From Lepus europaeus (lineage: Eukaryota; Chordata; Mammalia; Lagomorpha; Leporidae), in contig NC_084837.1 in the NCBI RefSeq assembly GCF_033115175.1, positions 8,322,266 through 8,386,265 on the forward strand: 64,000 nucleotides of DNA, written 5' to 3'. The position numbers and the translations under genes are program-made. This document shows, one piece after another, positions 12,291 to 25,358 of this stretch (its first letter is position 1; the number at the start of each line of letters is the position of its first letter). Under the pieces are notes generated by a model, which did not search any database, was not told the DNA's origin, and was given only the letters and a program-made list of their open reading frames with translations.

Positions 12291-15200
12291 TCCAGTGCTC
12301 ACATGGTCAGCTGCTCCCCCCGGGTGGGCGCCAGCCAGAGTACGGCAGCCGGGGCTGCGGCACTGCGGAGAGCCCAGCTCCGGGTCTGCTGGCACATCAG
12401 CCACCCCTCTGCTGCACAGGCTGTGCACGCTCCACCCGCAGGAGTGCCTGTCTCTACCCTGCCTCCCCAGCCCGTCTCTGGTCAGGAGCTGCTTTCCTGT
12501 TCACTGCGCGGCATTTAGCCAACGAGGCAGTGTGGGATCAGTGTGAGGAACAATTTTCTCCCACGTAGGGGAGGTCAAACGCAGACAAAGTCGCCTTGTG
12601 CTGGGGGAAGTCCTCAAGTAGAGTCTGCCGGGGACGTGACCCAGCCACGGAGAGTGGCCGAAGTCACTGAGGAGGCCTCCCATTCTGCAGCCTCGTTCTT
12701 GTCTAAGACAACGGGCCCAGGTGGAAGAATAGGGGCTGGGATGTGTGTGGAAGCACATGGAGCCCAGCTGGTGTCACACTCTGCTAGGGGGTCCCAGAGC
12801 CTCAATTTCCTGCCAAAGGTCCTTGTACCCTCACCACTCCCCGTTCTGCAAATGGCAAAACTGATGCTCAGAGAGCCTTATCTGGGTCTGCCAGTCAGTC
12901 GGCAGAGCCAGGGTTCCATGTCAGTTGGATCTGACATCCAAGTGTGCAAGACACAGGAAAAAAAATGAAAGAAAAGTCCACGCCTATGGCTAGAAGGCCA
13001 TCATGAAGACCAGGACAAGCCGGTCTGATTTAATACAGAAGAGAAGACTATGACTTTTGAGGATGGGTGTTACCCGGGAAGCTTGGTCAACACTTGAGGT
13101 CAATTAGTTATTAGGCAGTAATGGGGAATAACACAGGGGGAAGGAGGGGGAGGCGGTCCTGGCAGCCATGGCCATGGCCCTCAGAGAACAGAAACCAACC
13201 CCTGCACAGAGAAGTGAGCCCGAGGAGCCGCAGGGACTAGGCAGCTGCTTCCCGAGCCACCTTGAAGGAAAGCACACACAGTGAGACACTCACAACCTCA
13301 CACACATGTCCTTCCTGCTGGCCACTGGCCAGGGCACGGTGCCAGACTTCTCACCTGCTCACAGGTTGTCAGAAGTCACTCTGGTGGATTCAACCCTCTT
13401 AGCAATAATCGACAAGGCTTATCAAAAAGCTCTGATTCTTCAGCTTCCACTTAAACACACCCTGCACAAACGGGCATGGCCTTCACAGACAGAACTCGGG
13501 GGAAGAAAGTGACAAAGGAACCAGAGAAGGCATTGCCCAGGGTCTTGGCAAGTGCAGGCTGAGGTGGGGAGAGGGTCCTGCTACTGCGGGCTGCAGCAGA
13601 GTCAGGAATGATGATTCTGGAAGAATGGCAGAGCAGGGAGCTCCAGCCACACCTGAGTGCTTTTATGCAACCCCACAGACATCGCGGCCAACACGAGAGT
13701 CAGTGGCAGCAGGAAAACATTTGGAAGCTTTATTTAAAGCCCTATTACATATCAGGAAGACTCTGCTTAAGATTTCTTGAAGTTCATGAATATTTATTAT
13801 AGTACATTCGCATAAATGGGAAACAGATTTATAAGAGTCAGCCACGTGTTTACATTATGCAAATCATCATTAAAGACTCACATGCAGGATATTATTAAAT
13901 GCCCAGGCGAGGCTGCTGATATTTGGCCATTTTCTCAAAATGGGCAAACATTATGTCAGGGTTTTGGACCATCCGTGCACCTGCAGCTCCCACAGGCACA
14001 TCTTATTACTCGCCCTGACCTGGAGGTGGGTGGCACGCTCAAGGCAGTGTCGAAAGTCTGAGGTTACCATGGCTCCTCTGTTCACGGAAGGCAAGGCATG
14101 GGAAGAGGCAGGGGACATCTTGCACCTCTCTGGGAAAGAGCTCATCACATCAGCCACCTGCAGCCCGGGGCAGCAAGACGGTTTTGCCAATACATCGATA
14201 AACCCCTTCCACGGTTAGCGAGAGGCATTCCTGTGGCCTGGTGAGCTGGATAACTCACCCCAGGGACACCACCTTGGGCCCTGTGATGCCAGTGGGGCAG
14301 GTTGTTCTCTGAGGACAAACCCCAGACAGACACACGGGCGACAGAGAGACATCTACACCTAAGGGAAGCGGACAGCAGCGGACTGGCGTCGAAGACCCGG
14401 AGCCCTGAACTCTCACCCGCCGCCATGTCACGTGAGGGCCGACTCAGTCTGTTGCTGTGGTGTTTCCTCGTGGGCCAGCCCACGGTCACTGCACGATGTG
14501 CAAGGAGCACAGGATTTCTAAATAGGATTGATTTTTGAATCCCGAGCCCCACGGGGCAGAAGTGAGCTGCTTCATCGGTGTGCCGGGGACTTGGGGCACA
14601 CCTTCATTCCTGCCTACCTGACACTGCCTGCTGCCAGAGGCCCCAGATACCTGCCCAGATGCAGCTGAGCAGAGCTAAGCCTCCATGCAGTCCTGGAGCT
14701 GAAAGGGTGCATACGATCTTCATAATGGACAGGAGAATAAATGAATTACAGATCACAGAAACTTCACCCCAGAAACAACCCCTTCCCGGTTGTCATGTTG
14801 CAAAAACTCCCTCCCCTGCTAAGCTGTGTGGCCATGGGAAGGTCAGCTGATTTCTCAGAGGCTGCAGGTCCTCACCTGGTCAGTGCCTGAGCTCTCCCAG
14901 GGCTGTGGCAGGGAGGAGCCAACAAGACAGCCACCCGGCGCGTGCAGCTCCATGCACTGCTGGGAATGCAGGCAGCCAGGGCACCTCTGGACAGCCCTCA
15001 GCACTCCATGGCAGGCACAACCACCACTGCTGGGCCACAGGAGCAGTGACAACTCAGTGCCACCTCGATGGTCTTCTCAGAGCAGCCCACTGGCACCGGC
15101 ACCACGTCCAGGTGTCAGGTTCCACCCATCGTAGATGACGTCAGGATCCCTGCTTTTGAAATCCATTAATACCACCAACCTGTCTTTGTGTCCTGGGGAT

Positions 15201-15730
15201 TTACCAACACCAATAGCTTATGCTGAGGGTCATCACGGTACACAGTGCAAAGGCAAACAGATGAAGCTTCAAGTTTCACCTGCAAAGAGAATGAAATAAG
15301 CGTTTTGTTCTTTCATCGTGGGAAATTACAATGCAGCAATGCCAACACACTGAGGTTCACCGGACAGGAGCAGGCAACAGAACACGGGAAACCTGGCCGT
15401 CTGAGCTGCACACGAGGGCAGGGGATCAGCCACCCAGCAACATTTTGCTCAAACACCTGCTCTGGCACCACACGCCCTCAGCATCTCCCATTCCCCACTT
15501 TCTTCCTGAACAGCCATCTCTCTCCTGATGCTTCAGCCCCCATCCTAGAAAAGCTGAGGGCCACACCCCCACCTGAGATGTGCACCTGCCGAGTCAGCCT
15601 TAACTGTCAGCCCAGGGTTCTGGTGTCCCTTCATGGAAATAGCTGGGATGTGTCCACCCCTGCCCAGGATGTCGCTCAGGCTCCTACTGCCCTGGCTCAA
15701 AGCCACACCACCAGACTCAGGAAACACGGT
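12291..15730. other. Intergenic, no gene seen
   Basis: No exon supported. An AT-rich pocket at about 13,720-13,900 contains an E-box CACGTG (13,843-13,848) and an octamer ATGCAAAT (13,857-13,864) 8 bases apart. The stretch at about 12,843-12,925 resembles a MIR core (gcaaatggcaaaactgatgc, then tcagagagcc). Confidence 0.5.
12843..12925 (+). repeat. MIR-like fragment
   Basis: The order 'aaatggcaaaactgatgctc', 'agagagcc' and a later 'ggcagagccagggttc' follows the MIR core (aaactgaggc, cagagaggtt, ggcagagccaggattc). It is short and diverged. Confidence 0.4.
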
Positions 15731-15848
15731 GTGGCCAGCGTTGTGGTGCAGTGAGTGAAGTAGCTGCCTTCAATGCTACCATCCCACGTGAGTGCCTGTT
15801 TGAGTCCTGGCTATTCAACCTCTAGTCCAGCTCCCTGCTAATGTGCTG
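15731..15848 (+). repeat. Truncated C-SINE head
   Basis: Starts with gtggccagcgttgtggtgca and runs to agctccctgctaatgtgctg. It then breaks off into the GGAA microsatellite instead of the usual gatggcccaagt body. Confidence 0.7.
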
Positions 15849-16012
15849 GGAAGGAAGGAAGGAAGGAAGGAAGGAAGGAAGGAAGGAAGGAAGGAAGGAA
15901 GGAAGGAAGGAAGGGAGGGAGGGAGGGAGGAGGGAGGAAGGAGGGAGGAAGGAGGGGAGGAGGGGAGAGAGGGAGGAAGGAGGGAGGGAAGGAGGGAGGG
16001 AGGGAAGGGGAG
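15849..16012 (+). repeat. (GGAA)n / (GGGA)n microsatellite
   Basis: About 16 uninterrupted GGAA units run from 15,849 to about 15,914, followed by about 100 bases of degenerate GGGA/GGAA/GGAGG repeats. The + strand is almost entirely purine. Chance open frames of lysine/glutamate/glycine and of serine/proline/leucine arise from it. Confidence 0.95.
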
Positions 16013-16327
16013 GCGGGCACAGATGCCCTCTGGGCATCCAGGCTTAGGGCTGGCTCTGTGTTAGCGCTGAGCCAGAGAAGCTCAATTGTGAGTAGCTGGG
16101 AGCAAGGACCCCCGTTTCTGCACTGGGACCACCCCCAGAGTCTTGCCTCCAACACCCACATCCAAAGCCCTCTTTGCAGCCATCGCAACCTCGGCTCCCA
16201 GCTTCTGAAGCAAGAGGTCAGGGTCACTTTTGAGCCCTGAGGGGAGTTTAAGATGAGCCTGGACAGGCAGTTTGCTGGTCTGCAGCCTACACAGGTTCAG
16301 AGAATCATTTCTTAACAAATCCTTAGC

Positions 16328-16652
16328 CCGAGGCCAGCACTGTGGCCCAGCGGTTAAGCTGCCACTCGAGACACCAGCATCCCCTATCAAAACCAGTTTG
16401 CGTCCCAGCACCTTTGCTGCCAATCCAGCTCCCTGCTAATGCCTGGGAAGGCAGCAGAAGATGGCCCATGTACTTAGGCCCCTGCCACCCAGACCCAGAT
16501 GGAGTTCCTGGCTCCTGGCTTCAGCCTGGCCCAGACCTGGCTGATTAAGCCATTTGAGGAGTAAACCCACGGACGGAGGACCTCTCTTTCTCTTTTTGTC
16601 TCTCCCCCTCTCTCTGTCGTTTTGCCTTTCAAATAAATAGATCTTTAAATCC
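16328..16652 (+). repeat. C-SINE
   Basis: Head gaggccagcactgtggccca, body gatggcccatgtacttaggc, (CT)-rich tract, and tail tttcaaataaatagatcttt. Confidence 0.85.
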
Positions 16653-18087
16653 TGAGACCCCGAGTGCCCCCTCCCCGACACTGCCCAGAGTCCCCAGGAC
16701 AGGATGGCTGTCTCCAGACCACTGAGCACTGGGTTTGCAAAGCATCCGACCGACAGGAAAAGCGTGCTTACCAAAGGCCACAGTGTATTCAGTGAGCTCG
16801 CCTACAATTTACAAAGTATGCGAAACACGGGCAAATAAAATGGAAACACATCCTAGGGGTTACAGTGGTTCCCTGGGGGGGGGTCACTCACAGCATCCTG
16901 TTTCCCACATCGTGTACACTGAGCACGTGTTCTCTATAACAGGGAAATCAGCGAGTCCCAGCGTATCCTAAACCCGGCACGACAACGTCCACACTGCGGA
17001 AGCAGCGCTCTTTATGAAAAGGAAACCCTTCAGGACGCGTTGTGTCCCCCTGCCACTTCCTCGTCCTCTGGGTTCAAAAACCAGAGAGGAACGGGCCAAC
17101 AGCAAGGCGGCTTCAGCACCGTCAACGCCCCTCCAGATGCACCCGCATGTCCAGTGGGCGGAAGCTGCTCTCATCCATCACCAGCTGCTCCAAGGGAGGA
17201 CATGGAAGGGCTCTTCCCAGGAAGCTTTCCCTCGTCAGAAAGGGGAGGCGTTAATGCAACCTAACGTTGGCAACTATCAGCACTCGCTCAAAGGACCACT
17301 CACGGGGCGCACTACCCACTGGCTTCTAAAGTGTGTGGACGCCGCGGAGGCTGACCCCTGCTGCCGCACCTGCCGCTCCTCTGGGCTGGGCTTCACCTGC
17401 CCCTCACTCCCACCTGCAGCCCTGAGACTCCGCCCTGCCCTGGACCCGGAGCTCCGTTTCTTCACTGGCTTCGCAGCCATCAGGGGACGTAATGACGGCC
17501 AGGTTCGGCCCCCCTCACTCCCACCCCGCAGAGGCCCCCGCTGTCACACAAGGAAACTGGACTGTGGGGGCTGGGGGTGGGGGGGCCTGCATCTGTGAAC
17601 CAGCCCACGCACGCCACACCGCATGCTGCTTTCCTTAATGCTGGAACAAGCTCTGTCTGTCTCAACCACCCTCGCCAGGCAGCAATGATTCCTGGGATGA
17701 GTGCAGTCTCAGAATCATAAATCATAAGTGCTTCTCTTTCACAGGTCACTCTGACGTCTGGACGACAGGTGACTGACCCAGACGCTGCCCAGAACCCATG
17801 GGCGCCTTTTTCTTGCCATAGCATGGGGTGGGGGCTAGGGAGCTTAACAGCAATATAGTTTTAAAAACATCACCCCAATCCCACCACCCGAACAAGCAAA
17901 TGATTCTCATTCCTCTGCTCCCTTCTGGTTCCCTGTTCATGAAGACAGAACTTTATCAATGCAATGATAGTAAGGGACATAGCTGCATTCTACATCACAC
18001 CATTTTAGATCTGAATCAAGCCTTAGCCACCATCAATCCGCTCACTGTACAAATGGGGAAAGGGGTCCAGCCAGGCCTGGCATCCGG
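16653..18087. other. Intergenic, no gene seen
   Basis: The longest frame (194 codons at 17,014-17,598 on the + strand) has no recognisable domain, and overlapping frames of similar length occur beside it. No splice-flanked exon is visible. Confidence 0.5.
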
Positions 18088-18235
18088 GATCTCACTTAAT
18101 CCTCACAACACTAAGAGTAACCACTGCTCCCGTCTCAGGGTCCCACATGAGAGTGCTGGATCAGAGAGGTTAACACATTCGCTCAGTCACACAGCGAGCA
18201 CGTGGCAGACCTGGGACTCACACTCAGGACCCCAG
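18088..18235 (+). repeat. MIR element
   Basis: gatctcacttaatcctcaca, gatcagagaggttaacacat, gctcagtcacacagcgagca and cgtggcagacctgggactca follow the MIR core consensus in order. Such elements predate the mammalian radiation. Confidence 0.75.
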
Positions 18236-18620
18236 GATCCCAAGCCAGGATGCCTCTGCTTCTCGAGGGGGAAGCAATCCTGGATTCAGCCAGGAGATTC
18301 GTCTTTCAACCTGCAATGTTCTTCCGGGACTCGTTAAATTAGACTTCACGGAGCTGTCCGGCAACCAACCTGCTCCCCTGTGGGAAAGCGCAGGGCGGCG
18401 GGAGGGGTGTGAGCGCCTTCTCTGAGTGAGGTGTAGTAAGTCAGGGTTGCTTCCCAATGCCCATCGGGGTCGTCTTCCAAAACATCCACTGGGTAGATGC
18501 CTGCAGGGGAAAACAAGACAAGACACACCACTAATTTTAGTCTTTAATTAAAGGGGAAGTCACTCATTTCTTGAAGATTAGAAGATATATATTTAACACC
18601 AGCTTTGAAACACCCCCCAC
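18236..18620. other. Intergenic, no gene seen
   Basis: About 385 bases between a MIR and a C-SINE. Nothing further is recognised. Confidence 0.4.
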
Positions 18621-18623
18621 AAG

Positions 18624-18955
18624 GGGTTGGCAGTGTGATGCAATGAGTTAATGCCCTGGCCTGAAGTGCTGGCATCCCATATGGACGCCAGTTCAAGACC
18701 TGGCTTCTCCACTTCCGATCCAGCTCTCTGCTATGGCCTGGGAAAGCAGTAGAAGATGGACCAAGTCCTTGGGTCCCTGCATCCACGTGGGAGACCCAGA
18801 AGAAGCTCCTGGCTTTGGATCGGTGCAGTTCGAGCCGTTGTGGCCAACTGGGGAGTGAACCAGGGATGGAAGACCTCTCTCCTCTCTCTGCCTCTGCTCT
18901 GTCTGTGTAACTCTGATTTTCAAATAAATAAATAGATCTTTAAAATAAAAAAAAT
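18624..18955 (+). repeat. C-SINE
   Basis: Head ggggttggcagtgtgatgca, gcatcccatatggacgccag, a gaccaagtccttgggtccct body and the tail tcaaataaataaatagatct. Confidence 0.9.
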
Positions 18956-19864
18956 CTACTTTTGAAAAAGGCAAAGGAGTGCAGGAGGAGGCAGCAAAGA
19001 CCACAGAATTCATTGCCCGCGGCAGCACTGGTGCCTGGGCCAGAGATTCAACGTGCACTCCCTGCCTTCCTGGAGTCTTCCTTGCAGGCCCCCAGCCTTG
19101 CGAAGGAAGTCCCAGGTCCTTCCTCGGAGTGGACACAGGGTACAGGCGCTGGAGAGCTGAGGCCAGCTGGCCGGAACCCTGATGGCTCTGTCAAAGCCCA
19201 GCTGGGGGTGTGTTTCCCTCCCGTGGGCTGCTCTTCCCCAAGTGACCGCAGGTGCACCTGCTGGAGTGGACTGCGCAACTTCACGCAGACCATTCGATGC
19301 GTTAGTACACGATTCCTCAGCATCTCTTATCACCATGCTTTGGAAGGAAAATTATATCCGTGAGCCATCGCACACGGACAGCATCCAGTCCAGCCCGGAA
19401 GCAGCAATCGCATCCCCAACTGCAGTGACGGGAGGCTGTGGCTGGCCGCTGGCTGGCATGTTCCTGATTGGGGAGGGGACCCTGCCCCCCTTCTCTTGAC
19501 CCCGCCTCTGCTTTGCTTTGCTTGGAGAGAGCTGGACATAACCCCCACTTCAACCCTCGGGTGCACCAGCTTCCTCCCTTCCCCGGGTTGCCTTTCCACT
19601 GCCGTGAGCAGCAACACTCCACGACTTCAGTCAGCTGACGTCTCCGGGATGAATTCACTGGGGGGAGAGGGGGAAGCACACATAGCCCAGGGGATGCCTA
19701 GAGCTCCAAGGGGGCCAGGGCCAGGGCCACACTCACGGGCCCTTCCCTGTCCATGATGAAACTACCCTGGGCACACAGAGTGCGACACAGCTGAGCAAAC
19801 ACACCCTTCACTGTTCAGAGTTTCAAAACCATGGGAGTATAGAATTCACACAAAAATCTATTTC
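18956..19864. other. Intergenic, no gene seen
   Basis: Single-copy-looking sequence with only chance frames under 135 codons on either strand. Confidence 0.5.
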
Positions 19865-19865
19865 T

Positions 19866-20086
19866 GCATGGCTGGCACCGTGGTACTGTGCGTTAAGCCA
19901 CCACTTGCAATGCTGGCATCCATATCAGGGCACCAAGATGAGTCCAGGCTGCTTGGCTTTCGATTCAGCTCCCTGCAAAGGCAACAGACAATGACCCAAG
20001 TGCTTAGGCCCCTGCCACCCATGTGGGAGACTTGGATGGAGGTCCTGGATCCTGGCTTCCACCTGGTCCAGCCCCAGCTCGGGCTC
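19866..20086 (+). repeat. 3'-truncated C-SINE
   Basis: Head catggctggcaccgtggtac, gcatccatatcagggcacca, aatgacccaagtgcttaggc and catgtgggagacttggatgg. It stops at cagccccag without the (CT)n tract or tail. Confidence 0.75.
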
Positions 20087-22667
20087 TGCCACGCCTCCCA
20101 GGGCATTTCCAACGCTGCATCTTACCCCTTCAGCTCCCAGCGGGCTCCCATTTTCCCTGCTGTGGGCTCCATCCCCCCTCCTCCATCCTCAGAGCCACCT
20201 CACAGCAGCCAGCCCCCATAGGAGCCTTCCTTGACCCCCCAAGGCAAGGACAAGACCTCAGGGGCCACTAGGTCCTGGGTTCAAATCCCAACTCAGCCTA
20301 GGATAGAGATTATTAACACATGGTCACCACCTCCTGTGCCTGCAGCCCCAGCCCCTGGACCATCCAGCCACAGTCTTTCATAGCAATCACCCCCGACCCC
20401 TGCTCAGTGTCCCTGCCCCTCTCCCAAGGCCCCTCTGTGGGCCTTTGCCACACTGAGCACTTGGTACACTGGGCTGTGGCTCGAGTGAGCCCTGCTCTGA
20501 AAGTGCTGTTCCCTTCACCCAGCTGCTCGGGCAGGTTGGCAAGAGACTCGGTGAGTGGCCGAGCAAATTAAGAAAAGCTGCAGGGTTGCAGAGGGGCGGC
20601 AAGGCAGGCAGGAGAGCGGCGAGAAAGCCGACGCTGGCCCCTGCACAGGGCCCCTCCTGCTAGGGCCAGGGGAGGTCACTGCTGTCTTGTGGGTCTGCAG
20701 TGAGGCGGCTGCCCAGGGGCCCAGCGGGCTCCTGCCACTCACTGCAGGCTGCCAGGGTAGCCTGCACATTCCTGCATGTGTGGTTGGGAGAAATGTAGTG
20801 AGCATGGCCCACCCCTTCCTGCCGTGAAACCATTTCCTTCTGGGGAGCAGGGCCCTGGGGCACATTAAGCAACCTCCGGGACCCCCGCAAAGCTGAAAGG
20901 CCTCGCTGCTCACAAATAACCCCATCTGCCACACCCAGCCTGTCCCTCGGTGGACAGCATCCCTCTTATGCAGAGGCTGCCTGGCTCGATTTCCAGAAAG
21001 TACAGGCAATGACGGTAGGAGGCGGGGCGAGGAGGGGGCATAGGAGGCCCAGCAGTGGGAAAGGGCCCTCCATGAACCCAGGAAGAAAGAACACACACAC
21101 ATGCGTGTACTCACGGGCCCACCCCAGGAGGGCCCCCTGCTGGCACCGGGCAGGCGCCCAGGGCAGTCAACAGGTCTAGGACGTGTTAGGCGCTCACCCT
21201 GGGCCTGGGCAGGTGCCTCCTTGGATCCGAGTGAGGGACCAGCAGGCTCCCTCCTGCACCGGCTTCCAGATGTGAAACGCTAACAGGCTTTCATGGCTTG
21301 AACCGAACAGGAAGTATTTTTCCAAAACCAAAAGAATGTAATGTTTCCAATACAATGTGCAACCCTTTCATGGAAACAGCAGGCAGCTGGAATACGTCAC
21401 TACGTCACTGCAGACTGTGAAGACGTGGGCAGCCCTCCACCAGCCCCAAGGACGAGAGCTGCTTTAAGCAGACGTGGAGGGAGTCACCTTGACAACAAAC
21501 ATGGGTGCCCCTTTCAGCGCGCTCCTTGGGAAAACCCTTGCATCGCTCAGGATCTTACACCCAGTCTCGAGTTCCCAGGGCTGCACCCCAGGCCTGCCAC
21601 ACGCCCCAGCGCTGCTGCCTGTCACCTGCTGCCAGGTCAGCCACTGCGATTCCAGGCTTCCCCAGCACTGTTGGTCCTCCCTGTGTAAACAGCAGGGCCA
21701 AATAATGAAGTCACTGACTGAGCATCACCTGCAGAATAATGTCCCCCAAATGCTGTCTTTCCACAAAGATAGGGAAAACTCTTTCATGGTAGCAAAGTGC
21801 AATTTCTCTTGCACGGAGCTGTTATTTTGAGAAACATTAAGGCAGGTACTTTAAAGTTTCCGAGTGCCACTCTTAGGGACTTGGGGCCTTCTGGATGTCA
21901 CCACACAGCAACCATGACAGGGGAGTATGTCACTGGGAGTGAGCTATAATTGCGTGAGCTCATGTTTCAGTCACCTGGGCTGCCACTCTTCAACCGCAGC
22001 AAGAACAACTCTTGCTCAGCGTAACATCCAAAAAAGCTCAAGGATTCAGAATTATAAAGCAGCACTCAACTCTTGTTTTTCAAAATATGGTTAAGAGTAG
22101 ACACGGCTTACAAGAATCTTTGTAGACTTTTGCTTGTCTTTGGTGTCAGGTTTTTCCTTCACAAATGAATTTTCTTCTGAAAGGGATTTGCTACAGAAGG
22201 AATCCTTCTTCAAGCCGGAATCTGCCCGGGAGGGTTAATTGGCTCATTCTGGGCTTAGCAGAGAACAGGATCCAACTAGAGAGATGAGGGCACCAGAGAA
22301 GACAAGAGCTGGAGCACGGGGTCCCTGTGGGGTCTGAAGTGGACACCCTGCACCCCCCCACACCATGGACGGTGCCCAGAAGGGGGCAGCTCCAAATGCC
22401 AGCTCGGCTGCTCAGGACCCGGAAGCAGGGACGCGTCACATCCCCGACGCCAGCAGCTGTGTTTCAACGCACAGCGCAGTGCCCAGAGCTGTGGGTCGTT
22501 AAGCCGTATGCATTAAGAAAACCCAGCATTCGCAAATGCAGGCTTTTCCACCCTGAGCATCGGAAGCACTTGCTACAGGAGGCCTTAAAACCGACAGCTG
22601 CTTGTAACTGAAAGGATGCTTATGTCGACTTAAAAAATAAGAAGGGGGCTGTTGCAGTGCCGCAGTG
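20087..22667. other. Intergenic, no gene seen
   Basis: GC-rich to about 21.7 kb, then AT-rich. The 199-codon minus frame at 20,515-21,114 has no recognisable motif and competes with frames on the other strand. No promoter or exon is supported. Confidence 0.5.
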
Positions 22668-22985
22668 CCTCTTTTTTTTAAACTTAATTATTTACTTGAA
22701 ACATAGTCACAAAGGGGGGGGGGCTTCCTCCATCCACTGGTTCACTCCCCAACTGGCTGCAATGACGAGGAGATATAGGCAAGGCTGAAGCCAGGAGCCA
22801 GCAACTCCATCCAGGTTTCCCACGTGGGTGCAGGGGTCGGAGCACTTGTACCGTCTTCTGCTTTCCCAGGCGCATTAGCAGGGAGCTGCATCAGAAGTGG
22901 AGCAACCAGGATTGGAACAGGTGCCCATGTGGGATGCTCCCGTTGCACACAGCGGCCTTACCCACTGCACAATGCTGGCACCAGC
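22668..22985 (-). repeat. C-SINE
   Basis: T-rich start ttttttaaacttaattattt, then ccatccactggttcactccc and gcactgcacaatgctggcac at the head end. It includes a run of nine G at about 22,715. Confidence 0.85.
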
Positions 22986-24625
22986 ATTTATTTCGTATGA
23001 AAGCACCCAAGGTGTGTGCACACATTGCTGTCACTACACCTCTCCCACCACCATGCTGGAGCTTCCCCAGTGCACCCCAGGGATCACCAACTCCACAAGA
23101 CACGCCTGTGATGTGCTCATGAACCGGGCATCTGACACCAACGAGGTTGGGGACGAGTGGCACTCACTGCTGGGAGCTCTGCACGCCCACCAGCACTGAG
23201 AGCTTTCAGAATCCCACAAGTACTGCTTGTCCAGAAAGATGGACAAAGCACACCATGGGGAAGGGTGCTCATGACGTCATGGCAGAGGGCCCCATCACTG
23301 TCAGATAGACAGGTGCCTGAAGCTCGGGGACTGGGCTGAGAACCCCCGCCAGGAGAGACTGCCGGCCGAGCAGCATCAAAGAGAACAGAAGGTGAGGCAA
23401 ATAAACGCTGGGGTATTTTTGTTGTGTTTTGAAGAGCATCTGATTGCCAAAGTATTCTTAGAAAAGACTTTTTTTTTTTTTTTCTAAAAAGTTGGAAGGC
23501 GACATGTAGAACATGTTAGAATTTTGAGAACAGATGAGCAACACTGTCAGGGAAGGAGGCGGCGCTGGCTGGAGGGCTGCAGGTGGCGCGGTGAGCACAG
23601 TTTTTACGCCCTGGTAACTGACAGGCAGCCGAGGCTCCGCTGTCGCACACTCGGTGTTGGCCAACTTGCAGCTTGTCACTGCCTTGGCTGGGAATAAGCC
23701 ACTTGTCCTAAATGTAAAATGGTAAAACACGCAGATGACGGGACGCGCCACCCACACAAATGTCTGTGTAACCCTGATCGCTTTAGGTCAGGGGAGACGT
23801 GGTGCCTCCCCTCTTCTAGGCAAATGATACAAGAGGAAAACGACTTTTCCTGATGAATCTTTTCAAAGGACATGAGGGGGGACTCACACACCCTGTTCCT
23901 TCTGTATTCAAAGAAGTGAACCTTTGGGGACCAATCTGGGTCCTACTGGAAGCAGACAGGGGAAACAACATCTCAGATATCCGCTCCCTTCCGAATGGTG
24001 ACCAGCGAGAGGGCCTCGCCCTGACCCAGCTGCAGGAAGCTCAGGCCATGCTCGCCCCTAACCTCAAGCCAGCCCAGGCCACGTGGTCACCGCAGTACCG
24101 GTTAGCCTGACCTCTTCAGGGAAGGAGGAGGGCCCTGGTGCACGCACAGCACAACACAGAAAGCCTGGCTCTTCGGATGCGGAATTTAACTGAACGAGAA
24201 CTTGTCAGGACCAAGCCCCAGCATCAGTCACAGCACATGCGCCACAGCCTGCAGCTGGTGGGAAACGCTATGGTGGAGCGATTGTTGGTGGGAAGTGGGG
24301 CCCTGAGCCGCACAGAACGCTGCACACACTGGGAGAGGGAGAGAACCCAGCGCTCCTCACCGTGGTACTGTCACTCATTAGTCCCAGAGTGGCGTTTCTG
24401 AGCTGGCCCTAAACTGCAGTGGTTAATGAACTGTGTAACTAGGCATCCAAAAATCCATCCCTGCATGTGCATCTATTTCAAACAAGAAAGCCAAAGAGGA
24501 AAACAACCACAGGTTTCTTTCCTGCAAGCCAGGCTCTGCGGAGCGAGGAGAAGCTAAAGCACCCGGGTCCTCATCTACATGGCCTGCTTCTGGATCAAGT
24601 TGGCATACACTAAGTACAAGGGGAC
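22986..24625. other. Intergenic, no gene seen
   Basis: No exon supported. A poly-T run lies at about 23,468-23,483. Confidence 0.5.
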
Positions 24626-24647
24626 TTCAGAAAGGTGGTGGGAGGCT

Positions 24648-25005
24648 GGCGCTGTGGTGTAGCAGGTTAAGCCTCTGTGTGCAATGCCAGCATCCCATAT
24701 GGTCACTGGTTCAAGTCCCAGCAGCTCCACTTCCTATCCAACTCCTTGCTAATGGCCTGGGAAAGCAGCAGAAGATGGCCCAAGTATTTGAGTCCCTGAC
24801 ACCTATGTGGGAGACCCTGATGAAGCTCTTGGCTCCTGGCTTTGGCCTGACTCAGCCTTGGCTGTTGTGGTCACTTGGGGAGTGAACAAGTAGATAGATC
24901 TCTCTCTCTCTCTGTCTCACCATATATATATATGGAGATATACACACACACACACATTTATATATATATATATATATATATCTTTCAAATAAAGAAATAA
25001 AATCT
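24648..25005 (+). repeat. C-SINE with (TA)n/(CA)n tail
   Basis: Head ggctggcgctgtggtgtagc, body gatggcccaagtatttgagt, then a long low-complexity tract of CT, TA and CA repeats at about 24,899-24,981 and tctttcaaataaagaaataa. It lies inside the MITE-like element. Confidence 0.88.
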
Positions 25006-25048
25006 TTGTTTAAAAGTTTTGGGGAAATGGAATTAAAAGATAACTTTA

Positions 25049-25358
25049 GGGGCCAGCGCTATGTAATGCCGGCATTTCATATGGGTGCTGGCTGGTTTGA
25101 GTTCGGGCCTCCACTTCTGATCCAGCTCTCTGCTATGGCCTGGGAAAGCAGTGGAAGATGGCCCACGTCCTTGGGCCCCTGCATCTGCATGGGAGACCTG
25201 GAGGAAGTTTCTGACTCCTGGCTTTGGACTGGCACAGTTCCCATTGTTGCGGCCATCTGGAGAGTGAACCAACAGATGGAAGACCTCTCTCCCTCTCTCT
25301 GCCCCTGCCTCTCTGTAACTCTGCCTTTCAAATAAAATTAATAAACCTTTAAAGAAAA
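25049..25358 (+). repeat. C-SINE in the MITE-like element
   Basis: Head ggggccagcgctatgtaatg (short internal deletion), body gatggcccacgtccttgggc, and tail caaataaaattaataaacct. The flanks aaaagataacttta (left) and gaaagataagttta (right) look like the target-site duplication. Confidence 0.88.

Noticed and set aside
15822-16227. Frames encoding serine/proline/leucine or lysine/glutamate/glycine repeats
   Set aside because: They are translations of the GGAA microsatellite.
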